Positions 43,465 through 53,068 of a DNA stretch of 64,000 nt are shown here, piece by piece. The position numbers were made by a program, and so were the translations under genes. Position 1 is the stretch's first letter. Each line of letters opens with the position of its first letter. The notes under the pieces are model-generated. The model made no database searches, was not told where the DNA came from, and saw nothing but the letters and a program-made list of their open reading frames with translations. This stretch comes from an uncultured Prevotellaceae bacterium. GTDB lineage: Bacteria > Bacteroidota > Bacteroidia > Bacteroidales > Bacteroidaceae. The stretch is taken from NCBI GenBank assembly GCA_902763615.1, contig CACWSX010000018.1, positions 1 to 64,000 of the forward strand, in the 5' to 3' direction.

Positions 43465-43596
43465 CGCTTTTGGACACTTTTGGGGCCGTTTTTCCCGATT
43501 TGTCCAAAAATCGGGCCTTTGTCCAAACAAGTTTGAAAAGAATCGAGGCGATTTCTTGTATCCTGCAGGAAATAGCCTTAATTTTGCACCATCAAA
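43465..43596 (+). repeat. promoter-like module, copy 2
   Basis: Second copy of the module at 15194-15322. Contains TTTGGACA and TTTGTCCAA half-sites, a local hairpin CCCGAT/ATCGGG (43495-43516), TTG (43556-43558), 20 bp, and TAATTTTG (43579-43586). It ends 30 bases before the lipoprotein start at 43624. Confidence 0.8.
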
Positions 43597-43623
43597 CAAC
43601 AACAATAATAAAAATAGTATAAT

Positions 43624-44355
43624 ATGAACAAATTCAATACATCCATCATCACCGCAGTCTTTCTCATCAGCGGGAATGTCACACTCACATCGTGCACTGG
43701 GACGATAGAGGATATTGCAGATGGGCTGGTTAATGGCATAGCCGACCAAATAGTTGATGCAAAAGGACAGAAGGAACGGGAGGAGAAAGAAAAACAAGAA
43801 CGCTTGAACAACTTGTTGAACTGGATTATAGGCAGTGAGGTTGACCAGGAGGCCATCAATCTGTTTGGATACGACAACTGCTTCCTAGTGACAGAAGTAC
43901 CCACCACCACTTGGGATAAGGTCGGTGCCGACGGCATCAGCCCCAACGTCGACAGAAACGACCTGTGCCTTGTGCGCTGTCTGTGCTATAGCTATTCCAT
44001 TAGCGGTAACGCACCGCATGTCGGAGGTCTCATCTGCAACAAACGCATTGCCAGCGACTTGTCCAGCATCTTCCGCGAGTTGTATGAGGCAAAATATATT
44101 GTCGTTCAGACGGATGCTTCGCTGGCATACGACAAATGGAAAATGAAATCATATAATTATACATACGGCTACTATTATAACCCAGAAGAGGCAGAAGCCA
44201 TACCGATGGCACAACAGCAAGGACTGTCTGTCGTCGTGAATAGCGATAAGCCACTCACAAGAAACGATATCGCAGTGCGACTGTTCAAGGAGCGAGGCTT
44301 CACGTGGGGAGGTGACGAACCCAATGGCGACACTAACTACTTCTCAAAACAATAA
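43624..44355 (+). CDS. hypothetical lipoprotein
   Basis: 243 aa. The N-terminal hydrophobic segment ends in a lipobox-like TLTSC (Cys24). An amphipathic, charged helix follows (DAKGQKEREEKEKQERLNNLLNWII), then a mixed domain with LCLVRCLCYSYSISG and a Tyr-rich stretch (SYNYTYGYYYNPEEAEA). No known family recognised. Transcribed from the module at 43465. Confidence 0.75.
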   Translation: MNKFNTSIITAVFLISGNVTLTSCTGTIEDIADGLVNGIADQIVDAKGQKEREEKEKQERLNNLLNWIIGSEVDQEAINLFGYDNCFLVTEVPTTTWDKVGADGISPNVDRNDLCLVRCLCYSYSISGNAPHVGGLICNKRIASDLSSIFRELYEAKYIVVQTDASLAYDKWKMKSYNYTYGYYYNPEEAEAIPMAQQQGLSVVVNSDKPLTRNDIAVRLFKERGFTWGGDEPNGDTNYFSKQ

Positions 44356-44382
44356 ATTAGACAATCCTTAGCTTTTTGACAA

Positions 44383-44414
44383 GAGGGGCGGCTTTCATTC
44401 AAAAGTCGCCCCTC
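44383..44414. terminator. terminator between convergent lipoprotein genes
   Basis: GAGGGGCGGCTTT, loop CATTC, AAAAGTCGCCCCTC; near-perfect stem. Confidence 0.8.
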
Positions 44415-44435
44415 ATTCAAATTATCGTTTGTCAA

Positions 44436-45347
44436 TCATCGTTTTGCAGCCTTTTCTCCCAAAAACAATTCAATGGTCTGCGGTTTCAGATAGGGTATCA
44501 CCACGTCGTAGGGGATTGTGAACTCAGGTCTTCCCGCAACGTAGTAAGAAATCTCATATGGTTGATAAATAAAGGTGACACCGTTTTTCGTCATATACGG
44601 CTCTGAGTCGGGAAGGGGCAATTCATCGATGCTGCCACCAAACGACACCAGTTCTTCTTTCAGATCCTCGTCGCTCATCCCCTGCTCATCACCTTCGTTG
44701 CTGAAGAATGTTCTCAGTCCCTCCTTTATCAGACGTTTAAACGCAGGGCTGTCGAGATCCTTCATCATATCGTAGCAAAAACACTTACCATTGAGTTTGC
44801 TGAAGGTGTGACCTGTTTCAACAGCCATGCCATGCAGACCGCCTGTGTAGTGGCTCGTAAATGCCATGAAGGTCACGAAGAGGCTGGTTTCGTAATCCTT
44901 GTTCACCATCTTATTGAGGAACAACTCATTGACTTCCTCCGGATCAGCATCGCCACACATCTCCTGGAATCTGCCCCACATCATCTCGCCGTTTTCTTTC
45001 AGCATCTTGCGACCATCATCCAACGGCCCTTCGTATGCCCCACCCAAATAGTCATTGATAAACTCACGAACCGCCTTGACCACACTGTCGCCACCCGCCA
45101 CGGGATATTTTACCCAGAGGCCTAATTTGTAGATGCCCTCTTCCTTATCATACGACACTGTATCTGTCTTCAGCGAATCCGCACCAATATCTTTGATTAT
45201 CGCAGTCACAGCGGAATCTACCACTACTGAGTCAGTACCTCCTGCTACACCGCCATTAACGGCTTTATTACTGCAGGCACTCATTGTCAGAGCAGACGCA
45301 ACCAGAAAGACATACCCACAGCGCTTAAAAAAGACTGATATTACCAT
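44436..45347 (-). CDS. DUF3298 (RsiV-like) lipoprotein
   Basis: 303 aa. Lipobox SALTMSAC after a basic/hydrophobic N-terminus. The C-terminal DUF3298 domain (HYTGGLHGMAVETGHTFSKLNGKCFCYDMM, VTFIYQPYEISYYVAGRPEFTIPYDVVIPYL) occurs in the extracytoplasmic part of RsiV-type anti-sigma factors, but no transmembrane or cytoplasmic part is present here. Probable periplasmic or outer-membrane lipoprotein of unknown role. Followed by the TSCPD gene on the same strand, upstream. Confidence 0.85.
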   Translation of the reverse strand: MVISVFFKRCGYVFLVASALTMSACSNKAVNGGVAGGTDSVVVDSAVTAIIKDIGADSLKTDTVSYDKEEGIYKLGLWVKYPVAGGDSVVKAVREFINDYLGGAYEGPLDDGRKMLKENGEMMWGRFQEMCGDADPEEVNELFLNKMVNKDYETSLFVTFMAFTSHYTGGLHGMAVETGHTFSKLNGKCFCYDMMKDLDSPAFKRLIKEGLRTFFSNEGDEQGMSDEDLKEELVSFGGSIDELPLPDSEPYMTKNGVTFIYQPYEISYYVAGRPEFTIPYDVVIPYLKPQTIELFLGEKAAKR

Positions 45348-45359
45348 TGGAATTGGGAT

Positions 45360-45629
45360 TTACTTCAGGGGTGCATCTTTAAGTTTCTCAAGCGCACGAC
45401 AGAGTTGATCGGGACAGGAGGTGCCCTTAGTGCCACAACGGATACCGTCAAGTTTGTGAATCACATCGTCGATGCGCTGGCCACGAACCAACTGACTGAC
45501 GCCTTGCAGGTTACCATTGCATCCGCCCAAGAAAAAGACCTGTTGGATGACATCGTTCTCATCAGCAGTCACGTCGATCAGTTTCGAGCATGTGCCCTGC
45601 GTCTCATATTGTATATGTTTTGTCTTCAT
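45360..45629 (-). CDS. TSCPD domain protein
   Basis: 89 aa. Contains the eponymous C-terminal TSCPDQL preceded by GGCNGNLQGVSQLVRG; four conserved cysteines suggest a metal or redox site. The domain also occurs at the C-terminus of B12-dependent ribonucleotide reductases; as a free-standing protein its role is unknown. Lies 11 bases after the fRMsr gene. Confidence 0.88.
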   Translation of the reverse strand: MKTKHIQYETQGTCSKLIDVTADENDVIQQVFFLGGCNGNLQGVSQLVRGQRIDDVIHKLDGIRCGTKGTSCPDQLCRALEKLKDAPLK

Positions 45630-45640
45630 CTCTTATAAAA

Positions 45641-46114
45641 TTAAAAAATTGGTGTAATCAATGAGCAGACAGCCTCGAGGTATTGACGGTCGATATTGTC
45701 GAAGGTGGCGAGATCTTTGCTGTCGATATCGAGGACGGCCACTACCTCATGCGCTTTCGAAAACACAGGCACGACTATCTCCGAACGCGAGAGGCTACTG
45801 CAGGCGATATGGCCAGGGAACTGCTCCACATCGGGCACGACGACGGTTTCCCTGCGCGCCCAGGAAGTGCCACAAACACCACGCCCGAAGGCAATGTGCA
45901 TGCAGGCTACAGGGCCTTGGAATGGACCGAGCACCAACTCGGTTCCTTCACCCCCAGCCTTTGATTTGACGCAGTAGAAGCCTGTCCACCAGAAACCCAT
46001 CGTCTCGTGGATGACTGCCACCACATTCGCCATGACAGCCACCACATCGGTCTCGCCCTCTATCAGGGCTTTGATCTGCTCATAGAGCAAGGTATATTTC
46101 TCAATCTTTTCCAT
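45641..46114 (-). CDS. msrC: free methionine-(R)-sulfoxide reductase (GAF)
   Basis: 157 aa GAF-domain protein. WWTGFYCVK, GPFQGPVACMHIAFGRGVCGTSW and PGHIACSSLSRSEIVVPVF carry the three cysteines used by fRMsr to reduce free Met-R-SO. Length matches the family. It lies between the M3 peptidase and TSCPD genes with tight spacing, so it is probably co-transcribed. Suggests protection against oxidised amino acids released from peptides. Confidence 0.9.
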   Translation of the reverse strand: MEKIEKYTLLYEQIKALIEGETDVVAVMANVVAVIHETMGFWWTGFYCVKSKAGGEGTELVLGPFQGPVACMHIAFGRGVCGTSWARRETVVVPDVEQFPGHIACSSLSRSEIVVPVFSKAHEVVAVLDIDSKDLATFDNIDRQYLEAVCSLITPIF

Positions 46115-46116
46115 CC

Positions 46117-48246
46117 TTACAAACCACGGGCTTTGAGCAGACTGGAGGCATCGGGCTGCGCCATGCCGGTAAAGTCGGTGAACATCTGCATGAGGTCGCC
46201 GGTATTGCCCCGACTCAGGATCTTGTCGCGGAAATCCTGTCCCGTCTCAGGCTTCAGGGCACCACGCTTGGCGAAGACATCGGCGATGTTGACCGCCAGC
46301 ACCTCCGTCCACAGATAGCTGTAATAGCCGGCTGCATAGCCCCCACCCCACACGTGGTTGAAGTAACTGGTGTGATAGCGTGGCGGAATCGGAATAAAAG
46401 GATTCAGAAGTCCCACCTTACGCAACGACTCTGTCTCGAACGCCATAGCCTTGTCGGCTGTGGGAATATCCTTCGAGGCGAGCATGTGCCAAGCCAGGTC
46501 GACACAGGTGGCAGCGAGGTTCTCACCCAGGGCGTAGCACGGCTGGAAGTTGATGCTCTTGAGCATGCGCTCCTTCAAGTCGGCAGGCATGGGCTCACCG
46601 GTCTCGTAATGACGGGCATAGTGGTCGAAGATCTCGGGGATGGCCGCAAACGACTCATTGAACTGCGAGGGCATCTCGACGAAGTCACGGGCGACGCTGG
46701 TGCCGCTCAGACGGTAGTACTGACAGTTGGAGAGGATGCCGTGCAGAGCGTGACCGAACTCATGGAACATGGTGGTGACCTCGTCCCAGGTGATCAGCGA
46801 GGGCTTGCCCTCGGGGGCCTTCGCGTTGTTGCATACATTAAAGATAATAGGCATCGTGCCGCGCTGACGGCTCTGCTTCTGGAAACCGTCCATCCAGGCA
46901 CCACCACGCTTAGAGGGTCGACGGTAGTAGTCGCAACAGAAGAGGGCGATGGACTTGCCGTCCTTGTCGATGACCTCAAAGGCCTTCATGTCGGGGTGGT
47001 AGAGGGGGATGTCGTCGCGCTGCTTGAAGGTGAGACCGTAGACACGGTTGGCGGCGTAGAAGACACCATTGAGAAGCACGCTGTCGACATTGAAATAGGG
47101 CTTCACCTCGTCGTCGCTCACGTTGAGCAGCTCCTTCTTCATCTTAGCGGAATAGTAGAAATAGTCGTAGGCCTGCAACTGGAATTCGGGACCCTGAGTT
47201 TTGCGGGCAAAGTCCTCAATGGCCTTGGTCTCGGCATCAGCCTTGGGCACATAGGCCTTAATCAGGTTCATCAGGAAATCACGGACATTCACTGAGGTCT
47301 TGGCCATTGTATTCTCCAATGAATAGGCAGCGTAGTTAGGATAACCCATGATCTCGGCCTTCTCGGCACGCAACTTGGCCATCTCGCAGACGATGTCGAA
47401 CGTGTTGTACTTGCCGGTGCCGTCAGCACGATGCACGGAGGCCTCGAAGACCTTCTTACGCAGCTCGCGGTTGTCGAGACTGGCGAGGGGCGCCTGCTGG
47501 GTGGTGTTGACGATGACGATGGCATACGGGGCCTTGCCGCCACGACTCTCAGCATCCTTGGCACACTGGGCGATATCAGCCTCGCTCATGCCTGCCAGGT
47601 CTTCCTTCTTGTCGACCCAGACGACGGCATCGTTGGTGGCATCGGGGAGCACCTCGCCCCACTTGGTCTGCAACTCAGAGATGCGCAGGTTGATTTCCTT
47701 CATGCGGGCCATCTTGTCGTCGGGCAGAAGGGCGCCCTTGCGGACAAACTCCTTGTAGGTCTCCTCGAGCAGTTTCTTGTCCTCGCCCTGAAGCGACTCG
47801 TACTGGGAATCGTAGACCTTCTTGATGCGCTCGAAGAGGGGCTTGTTGAAGGAGATCTCATTTTCGAGGTCGGTGAGCATGGGCTGCACCTTCTTCTCGA
47901 TCTCTGCAAGGGCTGGGGTCTTGTCGGCCTCGACGAGGGCAAAGAACACGCGGCTCACACGATCCAACAATTTACCGCTCTCCTCATAGGCGAGGATGGT
48001 GTTCTCGAAGGTAGCAGAGTCGGGGTTGTCAACAATCTGCTTGATCTCGTCGCGCGTCTGTTGGATGGCTACCTCGAAGGCGGGCAGATAGTCGGTGCTG
48101 TCGATCTTGCCGAAGTCGGGGGCGCCGAAGGGTAATGTACTCTCCGCCAAGAGCGGGTTCTCACGCTGCGTCTGCTGACAGGCTGACAACGAGGTCAACA
48201 CTGCAGAAGCAATTCCTAAACTCATAATCGTTTTTGATAACTTCAT
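46117..48246 (-). CDS. dcp: M3 family dipeptidyl carboxypeptidase (Dcp), lipoprotein
   Basis: 709 aa from MKLSKTIMSLG; lipobox LTSLSAC. Zinc metallopeptidase with EVTTMFHEFGHALHGILSNCQY (HExxH) and the downstream zinc Glu within the ENLAATCVDLAWHML region. Family members remove C-terminal dipeptides from peptides in the periplasm. Together with the neighbouring C1 peptidase it fits a peptide-utilising, asaccharolytic-leaning lifestyle (inference). Confidence 0.95.
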   Translation of the reverse strand: MKLSKTIMSLGIASAVLTSLSACQQTQRENPLLAESTLPFGAPDFGKIDSTDYLPAFEVAIQQTRDEIKQIVDNPDSATFENTILAYEESGKLLDRVSRVFFALVEADKTPALAEIEKKVQPMLTDLENEISFNKPLFERIKKVYDSQYESLQGEDKKLLEETYKEFVRKGALLPDDKMARMKEINLRISELQTKWGEVLPDATNDAVVWVDKKEDLAGMSEADIAQCAKDAESRGGKAPYAIVIVNTTQQAPLASLDNRELRKKVFEASVHRADGTGKYNTFDIVCEMAKLRAEKAEIMGYPNYAAYSLENTMAKTSVNVRDFLMNLIKAYVPKADAETKAIEDFARKTQGPEFQLQAYDYFYYSAKMKKELLNVSDDEVKPYFNVDSVLLNGVFYAANRVYGLTFKQRDDIPLYHPDMKAFEVIDKDGKSIALFCCDYYRRPSKRGGAWMDGFQKQSRQRGTMPIIFNVCNNAKAPEGKPSLITWDEVTTMFHEFGHALHGILSNCQYYRLSGTSVARDFVEMPSQFNESFAAIPEIFDHYARHYETGEPMPADLKERMLKSINFQPCYALGENLAATCVDLAWHMLASKDIPTADKAMAFETESLRKVGLLNPFIPIPPRYHTSYFNHVWGGGYAAGYYSYLWTEVLAVNIADVFAKRGALKPETGQDFRDKILSRGNTGDLMQMFTDFTGMAQPDASSLLKARGL

Positions 48247-48270
48247 AATTCTCAAATTCTTTAATTCTTG
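48244..48270 (-). repeat. AGAATT heptamers between pepC and dcp
   Basis: Minus strand CAAGAATTAAAGAATTTGAGAATT reads into the dcp ATG; periodic AGAATT units seven to eight bases apart. Confidence 0.6.
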
Positions 48271-48276
48271 ATAAAA

Positions 48277-49683
48277 TCACTCGTCGGGGAGGAACAGAGG
48301 ATCTTCGGGCATGACCATGATGGGCTTGGTGTCGAAAGCTTTGAGGAGGTTCTCAGGCACGTATTTCTTATTCACCACCAGACGGAACATATACTCACGG
48401 AACCAGTCGGCAGTCATGATGAGATAGCCCTGCTGGCCACTGTCTGTGCCCCAGGAGTTCTCGACCTTCCACTTGATGGGCTTGCCTGCAGCGTCGAGGT
48501 CGACGGCCGTCAGCGTCATTGCGTGCGTAGAACCGCTGTCAAAGGTAGAGATGCGCTGCGCCTTGTCCATACCGAAGGTGGTGCCGAAGAGCGAACCGTA
48601 GTCGAAGTTGTCGAGCGACGCATAGCCACGCGGACGATCCAAGAGCTTACCCACGTCGTAGGAGCTGTAGAGCTTACGACCATCCTTGAGCGAGGCGATG
48701 GCAAGCTTTTCGATTTCCTCCATTGGCAGGTTGAGGTATTTCCAGTTGGTACCATCGTAAGTGTGACGGTCATATTCCACCTCATAGGTCTTGAAATACT
48801 CACGGCGCGGGTCGTTCATCACCATGATGAAGGTGCCGTTGATAGGACCTCCCACCACTTCCTGATAGAACGACAGCGGGGTGTATTCCTTCGGCTGGCC
48901 GAGGGGACGGCCATTCTTATCCTCGAAGGCATAGGTGAACTTCTGCGTGGGTGTGCCAAGTGTCAGCTCCAGCATGTGATAGATCTGCGAGAGCATCTCG
49001 GTCTTGGCCTTGGTGATGTCGGCAGGCTTCTGCTTCTTAGACACCATTTCGCGCAGCTGCAGGCCGAACTCACGCAGTTTCGATGCAATCAGACTGCGCG
49101 CCTTAGAGGTGTTCTCGCTAGTGTAGGTCTCGGGCTGCACATCGGCAGGCACCAAGCCGTACTTGGGAGCGAGGTCGGCAATGCCACAGAAGGTGCCACC
49201 ATCGTTGATGGGATAATGGAAGAAGAACTGCACGCGCTGGTTGTCGATGGGCTCCTTCGCTGTGTCGATCACGCCCTGCAGCATGAGGTTGGCCTTCTCC
49301 AGCTGATCCCAGAAGAAGAGATAAGCCTGCGAGAACTCAATGCTGACGGAGTCGTGCTGCATCGTATAATCAGATCGCAACACATTCAGTCCGCTGAACA
49401 TCCAGCAGCGTCCTGACGACTTCTGGTTGGTAATCGACTGCCTGCGGGTTTCAACACTGAAGTTATTGTCGATGGGCATAGCTGCTGACTGATAGTTCTT
49501 GGCCAGCACATCGATACTCACACCGGAAAGTGCATTCGACAGCGCCTTACCGGCTGCACAATGTTTCTGCTCCTTCTGGAACTCCTGGAGCATCTCCTTC
49601 GAGATACCACCACTTTTGGTCTGTGCAGAAACGTTAAGCAGTCCACCTGCAAGACACAAAGTCAAGAAGAGATTCTTTTTCAT
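48277..49683 (-). CDS. pepC: C1 family aminopeptidase (bleomycin hydrolase type)
   Basis: 468 aa. Signal peptide MKKNLFLTLCLAGGLLNVSAQ, so unlike cytoplasmic PepC it is exported. Papain-like catalytic set: Cys in NQKSSGRCWMFSGLNVL, His in GSTHAMTLTAVDLD, Asn in VENSWGTDSG. Family knowledge: homo-hexameric cysteine aminopeptidase, C-terminus can block the active site. Precedes dcp by 30 bases on the same strand. Confidence 0.93.
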   Translation of the reverse strand: MKKNLFLTLCLAGGLLNVSAQTKSGGISKEMLQEFQKEQKHCAAGKALSNALSGVSIDVLAKNYQSAAMPIDNNFSVETRRQSITNQKSSGRCWMFSGLNVLRSDYTMQHDSVSIEFSQAYLFFWDQLEKANLMLQGVIDTAKEPIDNQRVQFFFHYPINDGGTFCGIADLAPKYGLVPADVQPETYTSENTSKARSLIASKLREFGLQLREMVSKKQKPADITKAKTEMLSQIYHMLELTLGTPTQKFTYAFEDKNGRPLGQPKEYTPLSFYQEVVGGPINGTFIMVMNDPRREYFKTYEVEYDRHTYDGTNWKYLNLPMEEIEKLAIASLKDGRKLYSSYDVGKLLDRPRGYASLDNFDYGSLFGTTFGMDKAQRISTFDSGSTHAMTLTAVDLDAAGKPIKWKVENSWGTDSGQQGYLIMTADWFREYMFRLVVNKKYVPENLLKAFDTKPIMVMPEDPLFLPDE

Positions 49684-49800
49684 TTATAATACCTATTTAA
49701 TTAATGCTTTAATATGGGCACAAAGATACAAAGAAAAAAACAAATACTATTGATTTGCGTCAAAAATATACACTGTTTGCGCGCACAGAGCGGTTTTTTA

Positions 49801-49831
49801 TTTGTTTGTAACAAGAAACGGCGTACCTTTG
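49801..49831 (+). promoter_or_regulatory. promoter of barrel gene at 49901
   Basis: TTTG (49801-49804), 19 bp, TACCTTTG (49824-49831). An ATG at 49802 overlaps it and is therefore not the start. Confidence 0.82.
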
Positions 49832-49900
49832 CACCGGTTTTCAGGACCAAATACAAATTTGAACAGTATTTTACAAACAAAATTAAAAGGTAAAAAGATT

Positions 49901-50440
49901 ATGAAAAAGATTTTAATGACTATGGTCGCTGTTTTTGCAGCAATGAACATGAATGCACAGGTTTACGTTGGTGGTAGCGTAGGTTTCGGTAGCGCCAAAG
50001 TTGGTGGTGGTGAGTCTGAGTCTACTTATAAGATTGTTCCTGAGATCGGTTACAACCTGAACGACCAGTGGGCTATCGGTGCTTCTCTGGGTTATCAGAA
50101 GGGAGCCTGCAATTTCGGTAGCTTCGACTTCGCTCCTGGTGATACTGAGATTTTCACTGTAAACCCCTATGCCCGTTACACCTTCCTGAATTCAGACATG
50201 GTGAACGTGTTTGTTGACGGTGGTCTTGGTTTTGCAAGCATCAAGGATGGCGGTTCACTCTTCCAGGTAGGCCTGCGTCCTGGTATCGCCCTGAAGGCCA
50301 ACGATAAGATCAGCTTCGTGGCTCACATTGGGTTCGTTGGTTTCGAGACTGCAAGCCCGAAGCACGGCGATAGCAGCAATGCTTTCGGTCTGGAACTCGA
50401 CAACAACAACATCCTGTTCGGTGTGTATTACAACTTCTAA
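49901..50440 (+). CDS. small outer-membrane beta-barrel protein
   Basis: 179 aa. Signal peptide MKKILMTMVAVFAAMNMNAQ, then barrel strands (VYVGGSVGFGSAKVGG, YKIVPEIGYNLNDQWAIGASLGYQKG, FVAHIGFVGFET) and C-terminal strand NILFGVYYNF ending in Phe. OmpW/OmpA-barrel-like, 8 strands likely. Leader of about 65 bases. Confidence 0.9.
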   Translation: MKKILMTMVAVFAAMNMNAQVYVGGSVGFGSAKVGGGESESTYKIVPEIGYNLNDQWAIGASLGYQKGACNFGSFDFAPGDTEIFTVNPYARYTFLNSDMVNVFVDGGLGFASIKDGGSLFQVGLRPGIALKANDKISFVAHIGFVGFETASPKHGDSSNAFGLELDNNNILFGVYYNF

Positions 50441-50465
50441 TCAGAGGTCTTAGTTAATAATTTAG

Positions 50466-50495
50466 GCCACATCTCTTGCAGATGTGGCTTTTTTT
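50466..50495 (+). terminator. terminator after barrel gene, overlapping clpS promoter
   Basis: GCCACATCT, loop CTTGC, AGATGTGGC, T-run of seven. Confidence 0.9.
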
Positions 50496-50506
50496 GTGTA
50501 CTTTTG
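50476..50506 (+). promoter_or_regulatory. clpS promoter nested in terminator
   Basis: TTG (50476-50478) is in the terminator loop; 20 bp formed by the 3' stem and T-run; TACTTTTG (50499-50506). Confidence 0.82.
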
Positions 50507-50524
50507 TCGCCAGTATCAAGCAAT

Positions 50525-50830
50525 ATGGCAAAAGAACAGTCAAGCGTCAAGGAGAGACAGCGCGTGGACCTCGATGAACCGCGCCGCTACAAGGTGACCA
50601 TCTACAACGATGACTTCACCACGATGGAGTTTGTGGTGAAGGTGCTCAGGGTGGTGTTTTTCAAAAGTCAGGCCGATGCCGAGACACTCATGCTGCAAGT
50701 TCACCACTCTGACAAGGCGGTGGTGGGTATCTACAGCTACGACATCGCTGTGTCGAAAGTGAACAAGGCCACGCAGATGGCCCGCGACGAGGGTTTCCCC
50801 CTGCGACTGACATACGAACCCGAAGAATAA
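50525..50830 (+). CDS. clpS: ATP-dependent Clp protease adaptor ClpS
   Basis: 101 aa from MAKEQSSVKERQ. N-degron adaptor delivering substrates to ClpAP. RYKVTIYNDDFTTMEFVVKVL (DDxTTM) and HHSDKAVVGIYSYDIA match the family. It lies 9 bases before clpA. An alternative start at 50504 is inside the promoter. Confidence 0.95.
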   Translation: MAKEQSSVKERQRVDLDEPRRYKVTIYNDDFTTMEFVVKVLRVVFFKSQADAETLMLQVHHSDKAVVGIYSYDIAVSKVNKATQMARDEGFPLRLTYEPEE

Positions 50831-50839
50831 CGATAAGAT

Positions 50840-53068
50840 ATGGATATCTACTATACCCAAAAGGTGAACCAGGCATTTCAGGATATGCACGCGGCGGCTG
50901 AGAAATACCGCCACGAGTTCACCACGCCCGAACACTTCATCTACGCCCTGCTGCAACAGTATGAGTTCAATAAGTCGCTCATCGACTGCGGCGTCGACCT
51001 GAACATCGTGAACCAGAGCCTGCGGGACTATTTCGAGAAGATGGAGCGCGTGCCTGAGGACGTGGGGCAATATACTATCGGCACCAGCGAACAATTGCGC
51101 GCTGCCCTGCTCGCAGCCTACCAGACGGTACAGAACTCCAGCGCACAGTATATCTACGTGCCACATATCGTAAAGGGCATCCTCAACCTCAAGGAGTCGT
51201 ATGCTGCCTATCTGCTGAAGAACCTGCTGGGCGATTGGCAGAGCGATTTTATGAGCGAATTGGTGGCACGTTATGAAGACGACCACGATCAGGTGAGCGA
51301 TGGCAACGATATCGAGGAAGAGCAGGACAAAGAGCCCTGGCGCAAAATGGTGACCTGTCTGAACGAAACCTATCAGCTTCACAATCCCCTCATCGGCAGA
51401 AAAGAAGAGTTGCTGAGGACCATCCAAGTGCTCTGTCGCAAGGAGAAGAACAACCCCCTGCATATCGGCGAGCCAGGTGTGGGAAAGACGGCTATCGTCT
51501 ATGGACTGGCAGCATGGATCGATACCAACAATTGGAATGTACCTAAACGCTTGAAGGGCAGTAAGATATACCAACTTGACTTAGGCACGCTGCTCGCAGG
51601 CACGCAGTTCCGAGGCGATTTCGAAAAACGCATCAAGGAAGTGATGGACGGCATCATCAGCGAGTCGGACAACAACATCGTCTACATCGACGAAATCCAC
51701 AACCTTGTGGGCGCTGGTGGCAACAGCGAGGGCACAATGGATGCCTCGAACATGCTCAAGCCCTACCTCGAATCAGGCAATATCCGCTTTATCGGATCGA
51801 CGACCTACGAGGAATACAACCGTCATTTCTCGAAGTCGAAAGGCCTGGTGCGACGCTTCCAGCAGATTGACATCGCAGAGCCTTCTGTTGATGAAACGCT
51901 CGAGATTCTGAAACAGCTGAAGAAGAGCTACGAACAGTTTCATGGCGTCTACTATGCCGACAAGGCTCTGGAATTTGCGGTGAAAGCCAGCGCCAAGTAT
52001 ATCAACGAACGGTTCCTGCCCGACAAGGCCATCGACCTGATAGACGAGGCTGGCGCCTATCGAGAGATGAACCACCTATATGGCCAGAAGCGCCAGACGG
52101 TAGACAAAGCCCTTGTGGCAGACATCCTCGCGAAAACCTGTAAGGTGGATGCTCTAGCGATGAAAGAAGATGACAATGCAGCTCTCGAAACTCTCTATGA
52201 GCGCATCAGCAGCAAGATCTACGGACAAGACCAGGCCGTGCGCCAAGTGGTGGAGGCAGTACAGCTGTCGAAGGCTGGACTACTCGACGATGACAAGCCC
52301 CTTTCCTCGCTCTTGTTTGTGGGTCCTACGGGTGTGGGAAAAACAGAAGTAGCCCGCGTATTAGCAAAAGAATTAGGCATTTCGCTGGTACGTTTCGACA
52401 TGAGCGAATATACGGAAAAACATACGGTAGCGAAACTCATCGGCTCGCCAGCAGGCTACGTGGGCTATGAGGACGGTGGTCTGCTGACAGATGCCATCCG
52501 CAAGACACCTAACTGCGTGTTGCTGCTCGACGAGATAGAGAAAGCGCATCAGGACATATACAATATTCTTTTACAAGTGATGGACTATGCCAAGCTCACC
52601 GACAACAAAGGTCGCAAGGCCGATTTCCGCAACGTGATTGTCATCATGACCTCGAATGCAGGCGCCCAGTATGCGGCTCAGGCAAGTATCGGATTCTCTG
52701 GTAACGTGAGTCGCGGAGAGGCGATGCTGAAACAGGTGAAGAAGACCTTCAAGCCCGAATTTATCAACCGTCTTTCCGGCACCGTCGTCTTTAATGATAT
52801 GGATCGCACGATGGCAACACTCATCCTGCGCAAGAAACTGGGTGAGCTGCAGGAAAAGCTCACTGCGAAGAAAGTGGAGATGACGCTCACCGACGAGGCA
52901 TTCGACTATCTTCTGAAAGAGGGCTTCACTAAAGAATACGGTGCCCGCGAGATGGATCGTGTGATCACGGGCAAGCTGAAGCCGATGCTGATGAAGGAAA
53001 TTCTCTTTGGCAACCTGAAGAAGGGCGGAAAGATCGAAATAACAGAAGAAAAAATAATCAAGAATTAG
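50840..53068 (+). CDS. clpA: Clp protease ATPase subunit ClpA
   Basis: 742 aa Hsp100 unfoldase. N-terminal Clp_N helices, AAA1 Walker A GEPGVGKTAIVYG with Walker B NNIVYIDEIHNLVGAG, AAA2 Walker A GPTGVGKTEVARVL with Walker B CVLLLDEIEKAH. D2-small domain at the C-terminus. No long ClpB middle domain, consistent with ClpA. The last codons and stop (AAG AAT TAG) form part of an inverted repeat with 53153-53170. Confidence 0.96.
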   Translation: MDIYYTQKVNQAFQDMHAAAEKYRHEFTTPEHFIYALLQQYEFNKSLIDCGVDLNIVNQSLRDYFEKMERVPEDVGQYTIGTSEQLRAALLAAYQTVQNSSAQYIYVPHIVKGILNLKESYAAYLLKNLLGDWQSDFMSELVARYEDDHDQVSDGNDIEEEQDKEPWRKMVTCLNETYQLHNPLIGRKEELLRTIQVLCRKEKNNPLHIGEPGVGKTAIVYGLAAWIDTNNWNVPKRLKGSKIYQLDLGTLLAGTQFRGDFEKRIKEVMDGIISESDNNIVYIDEIHNLVGAGGNSEGTMDASNMLKPYLESGNIRFIGSTTYEEYNRHFSKSKGLVRRFQQIDIAEPSVDETLEILKQLKKSYEQFHGVYYADKALEFAVKASAKYINERFLPDKAIDLIDEAGAYREMNHLYGQKRQTVDKALVADILAKTCKVDALAMKEDDNAALETLYERISSKIYGQDQAVRQVVEAVQLSKAGLLDDDKPLSSLLFVGPTGVGKTEVARVLAKELGISLVRFDMSEYTEKHTVAKLIGSPAGYVGYEDGGLLTDAIRKTPNCVLLLDEIEKAHQDIYNILLQVMDYAKLTDNKGRKADFRNVIVIMTSNAGAQYAAQASIGFSGNVSRGEAMLKQVKKTFKPEFINRLSGTVVFNDMDRTMATLILRKKLGELQEKLTAKKVEMTLTDEAFDYLLKEGFTKEYGAREMDRVITGKLKPMLMKEILFGNLKKGGKIEITEEKIIKN

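Noticed and set aside
47431..48135. Long plus-strand ORF opposite dcp
   Set aside because: Shadow of the M3 peptidase coding strand (GC-rich third positions); no recognisable motif.
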